Made by a program: the position numbers and the translations under genes
Assembly: GCA_946618745.1 (NCBI GenBank)
Contig: CAMOLN010000053.1
Coordinates: forward strand, 1-6,658
Direction of reading: 5' to 3'
DNA: 6,658 nt
DNA from: an uncultured Alphaproteobacteria bacterium
GTDB taxonomy: Bacteria; Pseudomonadota; Alphaproteobacteria; RF32; CAG-239
In this document: in pieces, positions 1-6,271 of the stretch
Layout of the letters: every line of letters starts with the position of its first letter
Position numbering within the stretch: position 1 is the stretch's first letter
The notes under the pieces: generated by a model
What the model was told of the DNA's origin: nothing
Seen by the model: only the letters and a program-made list of their open reading frames with translations
Databases searched by the model: none

Positions 1-2
1 GC

Positions 3-2543
3 ATTTTTTTATTATCGGAATATTTATCATACGATCATTCATTTATTGACTATTTATTATACGATTTGGCTCTTATAATTGTCATGATTGTATGGAGCTT
101 TATTCTTACCATAAAAACATTGCAATCAGGTGAAGCTGCAATCAGCTATGGCGGATTCGCCAACGAGATAATTAAACACTCTTCTTTTGCCGAACGAATT
201 GAAAATCCCGATGGTGAATGTATTATCCAAAACGATGCCGCACGCAAGCTGATCAATGATTCTGATGTTCTCTCTTTCATCAAAAAATACCTCTCTGAAA
301 GCCCTTCCAATAAGTCAGCGGTTTATCGCCTTGACAATGCAGTTGCCAATCTCAGCCAAGAAAAAATCATTGTATCGCTTTTATTTAACAATCAAAGCAC
401 TCGCATTTTTGATGAATTGGAATATTTCGAAATATCTTTCGCTCCGATTTATCTTAAAAAAACCAAAATATTTAACGGAGCTTATTCGGTCAAGCGTATC
501 AAACGTGAGACTTATCTCCATTGGCAAATTCGCAATATTACCGCTCAACGCAATGTTGACCGTGTTCTGCATGATGAATTAAATGCTTTGCATGATTTTC
601 TTGATCAGCTTCCGATTGGTTTATACAGTGTTGACTCCAATTCCTTGTTTACTTATGTAAATTCTGATTTTTCAAAATTTTTAATGAGGGAACCGCAACA
701 ACTCATCGGTGCATCAATCAACGATGTTATCTTTCCGGAAAACTCATTACCCTTAAAAAATGACTTTTGGTTTGGCCAAATTGCCTTCAAAACTTCTGAT
801 GAACAAACTAATGATGCCTATGTTTTCCAAACTTCTTACCGGCAAAATGAAAAAAACTATTTGCGCGGTGCGGTTATTCACAATATTCCGTCTTTAAGCA
901 ACTCTCGCCACAATGTCAGCCAAACATTGAGTGATATCAATCGATTGTTGAAAAATTTTCCGGTTGGTATTATATTCATAGATGCCGGAGGAAATACTAT
1001 TAATTTTAATGATACGGCGGACCGAATTTTTAATTTATCTGTTCAAAAATCCAATCTATTTAATTTTATGTCCACCGAAAATGCGGCAAAATTGCAAACT
1101 GCATTGATTTCAAACCGCACCAATATCAAATCCGGTGTTATTGAAATAAAACATAATGATGCCACTCTGAACATATACATTCATCCGCTCAACTCCGAGG
1201 GAGAAAATAATTTCATTATTTATGTAGTAGATATCAGCAAACAAAAAACTCTGGAAAGCCAATTTGCTCAAGCTCAAAAAATGCAAGCCATCGGACAATT
1301 TGCCGGTGGTGTCGCCCACGATTTCAACAACCTTTTAACAGCAATTATCGGCTTTACAGATTTATTATTACAAAGACATGGTATCGGCGATCCGGCCTTT
1401 GCCGATCTTATCCAAATCAAACAAAATGCCAACCGCGCAACCTCTCTGGTGCGCCAACTTTTAGCCTTTTCTCGCAAACAACCATTGATACCCAAGGTCA
1501 TTGATATAACTGAAAACTTTACTGATTTAAGCCAAATGCTCAAACGTATTATTGGCGAAAAGATTAAATTGTTATTCAAACATGGACATGACCTCGGTTA
1601 TGTTAAAGTTGATCCCAACCAATTTGCTCAAGTTATTATCAACTTAGCCGTTAATGCTAAAGACGCAATGAATGGCGAAGGCACACTCACAATTTCTACC
1701 ACAACCTATCATTTGACCGAAAATTATGCCTTTGGTGATGACATTATTCCGGCAGGAGATTTTGTAGAAATTGATGTTAGTGATACCGGTTGCGGCATTC
1801 CTCAAGAAAACTTGCATCGTATTTTTGATCCGTTTTTCTCTACCAAAGAAAATGTTATCGGATCAGGCACGGGTTTAGGATTAGCAATGGTTTACGGTAT
1901 TGTACGCCAGACCGAAGGATTTATAAAGGTTAATTCATCGGTAGGACATGGAACTACTTTTTCAATCTTCCTGCCGCGTTTCGACCATTTACCTGACGAT
2001 GAAACAAACGATACCAATCCTCAAGAAGTTATTGACAGCTCCGGCAAAACTATTCTTCAAGTTCAAGAAACTTTATCAGCTCCGGCCAACATCAACCAAA
2101 AAATCATCATGGGCTTAAATGTCACCCACACTATCGATCGTGGTAATTTTGCTCCGGATAAAAACGGACGTCCTGCTCGTATTCTTTTTGTTGAGGACGA
2201 AAAAGCCGTGCGCACATTTGCCGTCCGTGCATTGCGAAAAAAGGGATATGAAGTTGTCGACAGCGATTCGGCGGAAAACGCTTGGGAAATATTACAAAAA
2301 GATCCGCATTTTGATTTGTTGCTGACCGATATGGTTTTACCTGAAATGAGTGGCGCCCAACTGACCAATATGGTTAAAAAGCAATATCCTGATATACCGG
2401 TAATTTTGGCTTCCGGTTATTCGGAAGATATTGCTAAAAAAGAAGTTGATAACACTTATCAATTTTATTTCATTACCAAACCTTACAGTCTTGATGACTT
2501 GACAGCCAAAGTTTTTGATGTTCTAAATAGCAACCATGACTGA
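3..2543 (+). CDS. cckA: CckA-type hybrid sensor histidine kinase (5' partial)
   Basis: Membrane kinase/phosphatase that, in the known family, passes phosphate through ChpT to CtrA and CpdR to control the alphaproteobacterial cell cycle. The frame is open from the window edge with no upstream stop. The only candidate start, TTG at 66, falls just before a hydrophobic membrane segment (LALIIVMIVWSFILTI), so the true start and probably a first membrane helix lie outside. Numbering from that TTG: a degenerate PAS-like region at about 40-165, a PAS domain at about 175-275, another at about 290-395, HisKA with the H-box AGGVAHDFNNLLTAI (phospho-acceptor His418), an HATPase with N-box asparagines 526 and 530, G1 DTGCG at 573-577 and G2 GTGLGL at 601-606, then a 60-residue linker. 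The C-terminal receiver starts at about 704, with acidic Glu710-Asp711-Glu712, phospho-acceptor Asp755, Ser783 and Lys805. All catalytic residues are intact. The string VEDEKAVRTFAVRALRKKGY is strongly CckA-like. The last 8 bases overlap the next gene. Confidence 0.9.
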   Translation: MFLLSEYLSYDHSFIDYLLYDLALIIVMIVWSFILTIKTLQSGEAAISYGGFANEIIKHSSFAERIENPDGECIIQNDAARKLINDSDVLSFIKKYLSESPSNKSAVYRLDNAVANLSQEKIIVSLLFNNQSTRIFDELEYFEISFAPIYLKKTKIFNGAYSVKRIKRETYLHWQIRNITAQRNVDRVLHDELNALHDFLDQLPIGLYSVDSNSLFTYVNSDFSKFLMREPQQLIGASINDVIFPENSLPLKNDFWFGQIAFKTSDEQTNDAYVFQTSYRQNEKNYLRGAVIHNIPSLSNSRHNVSQTLSDINRLLKNFPVGIIFIDAGGNTINFNDTADRIFNLSVQKSNLFNFMSTENAAKLQTALISNRTNIKSGVIEIKHNDATLNIYIHPLNSEGENNFIIYVVDISKQKTLESQFAQAQKMQAIGQFAGGVAHDFNNLLTAIIGFTDLLLQRHGIGDPAFADLIQIKQNANRATSLVRQLLAFSRKQPLIPKVIDITENFTDLSQMLKRIIGEKIKLLFKHGHDLGYVKVDPNQFAQVIINLAVNAKDAMNGEGTLTISTTTYHLTENYAFGDDIIPAGDFVEIDVSDTGCGIPQENLHRIFDPFFSTKENVIGSGTGLGLAMVYGIVRQTEGFIKVNSSVGHGTTFSIFLPRFDHLPDDETNDTNPQEVIDSSGKTILQVQETLSAPANINQKIIMGLNVTHTIDRGNFAPDKNGRPARILFVEDEKAVRTFAVRALRKKGYEVVDSDSAENAWEILQKDPHFDLLLTDMVLPEMSGAQLTNMVKKQYPDIPVILASGYSEDIAKKEVDNTYQFYFITKPYSLDDLTAKVFDVLNSNHD

Positions 2544-3264
2544 TAAAAATACAATACAAATTCCGCTCAATTTTCCGTGCCGTCCCAGTTTGGGGCGCGA
2601 AGATTTTATGGTTGCCGATTGCAATGCCGAAGCCGTCAGCATAATTGACAGTTGGCCGCAATGGCCTTATTTTGCGGTTTGCCTGGTTGGAAGTGCCGGT
2701 TGCGGCAAAACTCACCTCGCTAATGTTTGGGCACAAAAAATTGCCATTACCACTAACCATCCCTATCGCATACCTTTCGTTAAAGCCGCGCAGCTCAATC
2801 GTGATTTGGCTAATCAGCTTTATGAAACTTCGGCTCACGCAGTTATTGAAGATTTGCAAGACTTACAAAATCAAGAAGCACTTTTTCACCTTTACAATAC
2901 TTATCGTGATATGGGCGGAAACTTATTATTTACTTCAACTTCTGCTCCGGCAAGGCTTAACTTTTCTCTTGCCGACTTGCGCTCAAGGCTTAACATTGTG
3001 CCGATATATGAAATTAAAGCCCCTGATGACAAATTATTGATGGCATTACTGCTTAAGCTGTTTGCCGATCGTCAAATCACTCCTTCGCCGGAATTATTAA
3101 ACTATTTGTTGAACAATATGCAGCGTTCCTTTTCTTATGCTCGCAAACTGGTTGAAGAAATTGATAATATATCTTTGGCTCGCAAGCGTGCCATCAGCAT
3201 CAATATCGCCCGTGAAGCCATCGCCACACTCAATTCAGATAATCAATTTAATTTGTTTGGTTAA
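2536..3264 (+). CDS. hdaA: HdaA/Hda-like DnaA-family AAA+ regulator of replication initiation
   Basis: A 242-residue protein, the usual size for Hda/HdaA, which binds the sliding clamp and stimulates ATP hydrolysis by DnaA after initiation (RIDA). It has the AAA+ half of DnaA without the DNA-binding domain IV. Visible motifs are an N-terminal clamp-binding hexapeptide QIPLNF (8-13), Walker A GSAGCGKT (52-59), a Walker B-like VIEDL (103-107), sensor-1 strand LLFTSTS (130-136), a box VII DLRSRLN (147-153) with candidate arginine finger Arg151, and a C-terminal helical lid with Arg197 and Arg203 near sensor 2. The exact sensor-2 residue is unclear. The C-terminus ends in QFNLFG, which resembles a second clamp motif. 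ATG 2536 is chosen because the clamp motif sits right behind it. There is no clear Shine-Dalgarno sequence, and the start overlaps the cckA stop, so translation is probably coupled. A generic DnaA-like loader is the alternative. Confidence 0.87.
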   Translation: MTDKNTIQIPLNFPCRPSLGREDFMVADCNAEAVSIIDSWPQWPYFAVCLVGSAGCGKTHLANVWAQKIAITTNHPYRIPFVKAAQLNRDLANQLYETSAHAVIEDLQDLQNQEALFHLYNTYRDMGGNLLFTSTSAPARLNFSLADLRSRLNIVPIYEIKAPDDKLLMALLLKLFADRQITPSPELLNYLLNNMQRSFSYARKLVEEIDNISLARKRAISINIAREAIATLNSDNQFNLFG

Positions 3265-3271
3265 TTTTCCT

Positions 3272-3304
3272 AAAAAAAAACCTGCCTTAAAGCAGGTTTT
3301 TTTT
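3272..3304. terminator. Bidirectional intrinsic terminator between converging genes
   Basis: The GC core CCTGC (3281-3285) pairs with GCAGG (3292-3296) around a 6-base loop, and the stem is extended by a run of nine A on the left and eight T on the right. On the plus strand this is a hairpin followed by a T-tract, 7 bases after the hdaA stop. On the minus strand the A-run becomes the T-tract, and the hairpin begins one base beyond the stop codon of the 552-residue gene. One element therefore serves both converging units. Confidence 0.9.
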
Positions 3305-3305
3305 A

Positions 3306-4964
3306 TTACTTTCCAAACATACCCGGTATTACCGGCGGTCTATTACCGGTCATTATTCCAGTTCCGGTTGTTGTTCCAGTTCCGGTTGTTGTTCCTGTTC
3401 CAGTTCCGGCGGTTGTACCTGTTCCAATTCCGGTGGTTGCTCCAATATATGTTCCGCTGTTATTCTGCTGTTGTTCCTGCTGTTGCGTTTGAGTAGCCCA
3501 CAAACTGCTGTAACTACTCATATCCCAATCATCGCCATAGTGATATACACAAACAATTCTCCCACTTTTAGTACGTTCATACTTTACAGGAGTATCGGCA
3601 TGAGAAGACGGCCTGGGAGCCGAACAACTTGTCCCCGAAACTGTTCCCTCAACTCTTTTTACTGCATAAGCATAGCTGTAAAATCCGCCACTGAATGCTT
3701 GAGATGATGACCAATAGTTACTATTAGGAAGCATTACAGATTCACCAACATCATCAATAAAATCAGAGCTAGCCCCACTATTAATATGCATTATATACTG
3801 CATATCCAAACTATTGCGTACTGCCTCATAATTATTGGCTAATTTAATCAAATCACCGACAGAAGGCAAGAACCATACATGACCGGCTCCTACTGCTCCC
3901 CCCGCATCATTCATACAAGTACTTTCTGACGGACAACTGCTAAAATTAGTATTAAGATTATAACAAGTCATTGCTGCCGGAGCATTAAAACCTTTCTCAA
4001 TTAAAGTTCCCGCACGCAACTTTACCGTATCATGCCATCCGCCTGTTTGCGATGAACTTGAAACATAATTATATGGTAAAGTTCCAATTGAAATAGTAGC
4101 ACCCCCCAGATTTCCACCTGTAGTATTGACATTCATCGTTGTCACCGCCCCCCCATTCGGAACTATCATGCCGACAATGTTACACCCCTTGGTTCTGGGA
4201 CATCTCTGACCTGAATTATTATCACAAGACAAATATTTCGTACCATCACTATCAGATTCAGCTGTATCATAGTCATTACTATTGGGATCTGTTGTTGTAG
4301 GACAATTAACACTGCAATAACTAGCTACATCACTATAGCTACTGGTATCAGTACAGGAGAAATATGTATCAGCTTCTCTAGTCTGATATCCGAAGAACAA
4401 ATGCTTCGGAGGTTGCTGAAAATTATTATTATTATTACTAGAAGTTTGACTTGCCATCATCATACTGTTGGCACCAAAATACTGCAAACGCCTATCATTA
4501 GAAGTATCTTTAGTACTTTGCCATATCCCGATACCATTACTATTCAATCCGACTGCAAGTTTATTAACATCATCAAAAACCACCCCGATCGGGTATTTAT
4601 TCTCCGGAGCATTCATTATAACCCCACTTACAGTATCATTGCCATTTTCACTAAGCATCCCACTCTCGTCAAGTGTAACATTGCCGTTAAGCAAAACATA
4701 GCATTTGTTATCGTTCCACAAAATGTCGCCTACAGCACAATCTTTAACCTGATTCTTATGACAAAACTTTTTTCCCGTAGTATTAAAAGGACAATTTATC
4801 GCCGTATATCCTTCTCCACAACTACTTTCTTTATAACCATGGTCCACACACCACTTATCAGTAGTATTGTTATTGGAAAAATCCTGACAAGAAGGCTCAT
4901 CTGCTCGCGCCGTAGCCAGAGTAGCAAACATCAACGCTGTTGAAATCAATAACATTTTTCTCAT
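3306..4964 (-). CDS. Secreted protein with Cys repeat, DUF1566-like domain and Gly-Thr repeat tail
   Basis: Function not recognised. The 552-residue protein starts with a clear signal peptide (basic MRK, hydrophobic core, cleavage expected after ATARA at residue 21), so it is exported. Residues 39-68 hold a four-cysteine unit (C-x3-GY-x4-C-x8-CPF-x7-FC) like those in the gene upstream. From about residue 76 it resembles DUF1566/Lcl-type C-terminal domains: VGDILW and PIGVVFDDVNKLAVGL early, then WFLPSVGDL (364-372), NYWSSS (416-421) and a closing RIVCVYHY (469-476). A Gln/Asn-rich linker (about 492-502) leads to a Thr-Gly tail (about 510-540) and the end PPVIPGMFGK. The frame runs 7 codons further upstream to a GTG at 4985, but ATG 4964 is preferred because AAGGAG lies 7 bases before it and the signal peptide then begins properly. 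It lies 23 bases behind the 422-residue gene. Arginine codons are mostly AGA/AGG, unlike cckA. Surface attachment or ligand binding is a guess. Confidence 0.85.
   Translation of the reverse strand: MRKMLLISTALMFATLATARADEPSCQDFSNNNTTDKWCVDHGYKESSCGEGYTAINCPFNTTGKKFCHKNQVKDCAVGDILWNDNKCYVLLNGNVTLDESGMLSENGNDTVSGVIMNAPENKYPIGVVFDDVNKLAVGLNSNGIGIWQSTKDTSNDRRLQYFGANSMMMASQTSSNNNNNFQQPPKHLFFGYQTREADTYFSCTDTSSYSDVASYCSVNCPTTTDPNSNDYDTAESDSDGTKYLSCDNNSGQRCPRTKGCNIVGMIVPNGGAVTTMNVNTTGGNLGGATISIGTLPYNYVSSSSQTGGWHDTVKLRAGTLIEKGFNAPAAMTCYNLNTNFSSCPSESTCMNDAGGAVGAGHVWFLPSVGDLIKLANNYEAVRNSLDMQYIMHINSGASSDFIDDVGESVMLPNSNYWSSSQAFSGGFYSYAYAVKRVEGTVSGTSCSAPRPSSHADTPVKYERTKSGRIVCVYHYGDDWDMSSYSSLWATQTQQQEQQQNNSGTYIGATTGIGTGTTAGTGTGTTTGTGTTTGTGIMTGNRPPVIPGMFGK
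3356..3439 (-). repeat. 18-base in-frame tandem repeats encoding a Thr-Gly tail
   Basis: Plus-strand unit TTCCAGTTCCGGTTGTTG occurs twice identically (3356-3373 and 3374-3391). Two diverged copies follow (3398-3415 and 3422-3439), each preceded by a 6-base spacer (TTCCTG and TACCTG). All unit and spacer lengths are multiples of three, so copy changes would lengthen or shorten the TTTGTG-type tail without breaking the reading frame. It lies inside the 3' end of the 552-residue gene, just before its final 12 residues. Confidence 0.9.
4761..4850 (-). repeat. Four-cysteine repeat unit in the 552-residue protein
   Basis: Encodes residues Cys39 to Cys68 of the 552-residue protein. The four cysteines are spaced 9, 8 and 9 residues apart, with the landmarks CxxxGY, CPF and a final aromatic residue before the last cysteine. 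The same layout appears three times in the neighbouring 422-residue protein. No named family is claimed. Confidence 0.7.
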
Positions 4965-4971
4965 CGCTAAT

Positions 4972-4977
4972 CTCCTT
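4972..4977 (-). promoter_or_regulatory. Ribosome binding site of the 552-residue gene
   Basis: Minus-strand AAGGAG ends 7 bases before ATG 4964. It decides the start in favour of this ATG over the in-frame GTG at 4985, which lies upstream of the site. It sits in the 23-base gap after the stop of the upstream gene, so the gene can be translated independently. Confidence 0.85.
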
Positions 4978-4987
4978 ATCATCACAA

Positions 4988-6256
4988 TTAATCATCAGAA
5001 TCAGATTCAGCCTCGACATCATCTTGACATTCAGCTGAACTTTCTCTACTTTCATCACACTGTAACTTATACAACGCTGTACTATATTCGGTCACACAAT
5101 ATTCTGAAGTCTTGACAAGATAACATTCTTTCGCACAAGCACGGCGAATACAAGCATTATATAAAGGTATAATATTACTATACGATTGACAATCACTAAC
5201 ATTGTTAGGTTGTATAGTACCTATAGCTATTGCTGTAGTTGTTGTAGCACCTCCGACAACATTACTCAAATAGCAAGGTTTTGCTCCATTGGTAACGTTA
5301 TTGGCAATTTTACCACCGCAATAGAAACGATTGTTATCAAACGGACATGTTAATCTGTCACCATTTGACGGACAATCTTTGTCATTTTGTAAATATCCTA
5401 ATGCATCACAGTTGCGCATTCCATCTGTCGAACAATTTATAAATCCATCATTTCCTAAATCTCTAGCACCAATATCAGTTGATGCTGTCGCTGAACAAGT
5501 AGTACCGTTTCCACCACCAACATTTGCTTTACAATTACCTGGACTACAATAAATTCCACCATTTTTAACACAAGCTTGCTCACCATTCTTACACCCTGTA
5601 GTGCCAGGTCCACACAACTCTTTGCCGTAACAAGGAATATCTCTGCATTTATAATACTTATCAGTAAGATATATGCTATATGGACATCCCATTTTTTGCT
5701 TACCACTTGGACAACTCGAAATACTAGTACTGTATCCCATAACCTCACAAGCATCAGCATAATCTAAACATCTCCAGTAAAAAGAATTATATGGACATTC
5801 TCCCATAAATGCTTTACCTGAAGGACACCCGTACAAAGGAGTAGTACCATGTTGCGTAAAACCGGCCTCACAACATTGCCTTTGTGTTCCCGTAAGACCA
5901 CTACAACCACTCCCGTTATTATTATTATTTCCACTAGGAATAATATGCCAATTAAAATGACCTCCATGGCCACCACCACCTCCGCCGCCTGTACTAGTAG
6001 CATCACAACAATACCAATGCCCCCATTCATCACCTTCAATTATACAACGGCAATTAACTTCAGGAGCATCCGGGCTAGGTCTTCCCCCCCACATATGACA
6101 AGCTATAGATTGATAATAATGCCCACCAGGACATAAGGAAGTATCAAATTCAGCTACCCCACCTCCTTCGTCGCCTTCTGCAGCATAACCGGCAGGAACC
6201 GACATCAACAATACTCCACAACTTATTGTCAATAAATTCAAATATTTTTTCTTCAT
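4988..6256 (-). CDS. Secreted cysteine-rich repeat protein
   Basis: Function not recognised. The 422-residue protein has a signal peptide (MKKK, hydrophobic stretch to about residue 22, likely cleavage after PAGYA at 25). The mature part holds about 36 cysteines, roughly 9 percent, an even number compatible with disulfides outside the cytoplasm. In order: a cysteine-containing N-terminal region (40-84), a Gly run (90-99, broken by one His) with an Asn run (110-114), two adjacent four-cysteine units (129-163 and 170-204), a cysteine-dense stretch (209-254), a third unit (283-313), a Thr/Ala-rich segment (337-345), a cysteine pair region (369-410) and an acidic tail DDVEAESDSDD. The start ATG is supported by GGGAGG 8 bases upstream and by the signal peptide. 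It begins 15 bases after the preceding gene and ends 23 bases before the next, so all three are probably co-transcribed. A matrix, adhesin or surface-coat role is possible but unproven. Confidence 0.85.
   Translation of the reverse strand: MKKKYLNLLTISCGVLLMSVPAGYAAEGDEGGGVAEFDTSLCPGGHYYQSIACHMWGGRPSPDAPEVNCRCIIEGDEWGHWYCCDATSTGGGGGGGHGGHFNWHIIPSGNNNNNGSGCSGLTGTQRQCCEAGFTQHGTTPLYGCPSGKAFMGECPYNSFYWRCLDYADACEVMGYSTSISSCPSGKQKMGCPYSIYLTDKYYKCRDIPCYGKELCGPGTTGCKNGEQACVKNGGIYCSPGNCKANVGGGNGTTCSATASTDIGARDLGNDGFINCSTDGMRNCDALGYLQNDKDCPSNGDRLTCPFDNNRFYCGGKIANNVTNGAKPCYLSNVVGGATTTTAIAIGTIQPNNVSDCQSYSNIIPLYNACIRRACAKECYLVKTSEYCVTEYSTALYKLQCDESRESSAECQDDVEAESDSDD
5318..5872 (-). repeat. Three four-cysteine repeat units in the 422-residue protein
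   Basis: Unit 1 is encoded by 5768-5872 (Cys129-Cys163), unit 2 by 5645-5749 (Cys170-Cys204) and unit 3 by 5318-5410 (Cys283-Cys313). Shared layout: C-x3-G[YF], then a CPS cysteine, then CP[YF] 8-9 residues later, then a last cysteine preceded by Tyr, Trp or Phe nearby. Units 1 and 2 are separated by 6 residues, and unit 3 is set apart by a cysteine-dense spacer. The repeats are diverged at DNA level, so they are old rather than recent duplications. Confidence 0.8.
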
Positions 6257-6264
6257 TGCCTTTT

Positions 6265-6270
6265 CCTCCC
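6265..6270 (-). promoter_or_regulatory. Ribosome binding site of the 422-residue gene
   Basis: Minus-strand GGGAGG ends 8 bases before ATG 6256, within the 15-base gap after the preceding stop codon. It supports the chosen start and independent initiation inside a polycistronic message. Confidence 0.8.
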
Positions 6271-6271
6271 C

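Noticed and set aside
66..68. TTG at 66 as the start of the kinase gene
   Set aside because: The frame is open to the window edge, no ribosome binding site precedes the TTG, and CckA normally has more membrane sequence before this point. The gene is treated as 5' truncated.
2063..2859. Minus-strand open frames across cckA and hdaA
   Set aside because: They overlap well-conserved receiver and AAA+ coding sequence and have no start signals or family resemblance.
3356..3439. Tandem repeats as a CRISPR array
   Set aside because: The units are 18 bases with no unique spacers of constant length, and they encode a regular Thr-Gly peptide in frame.
4401..4943. 180-codon plus-strand open frame antisense to the secreted gene
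   Set aside because: It lacks a ribosome binding site and any recognisable domain, while the opposite strand carries a signal peptide, cysteine repeat and terminator. It is a shadow frame.
4965..4985. GTG at 4985 as the start of the 552-residue gene
   Set aside because: The ribosome binding site at 4972-4977 lies downstream of it, and the extra residues would spoil the signal peptide. ATG 4964 fits both.
6215..6256. Lipoprotein signal in the 422-residue protein (cysteine at residue 13)
   Set aside because: The residues before the cysteine (TIS) do not form a normal lipobox and the hydrophobic stretch continues well past it. A standard signal peptidase I site after PAGYA fits better.
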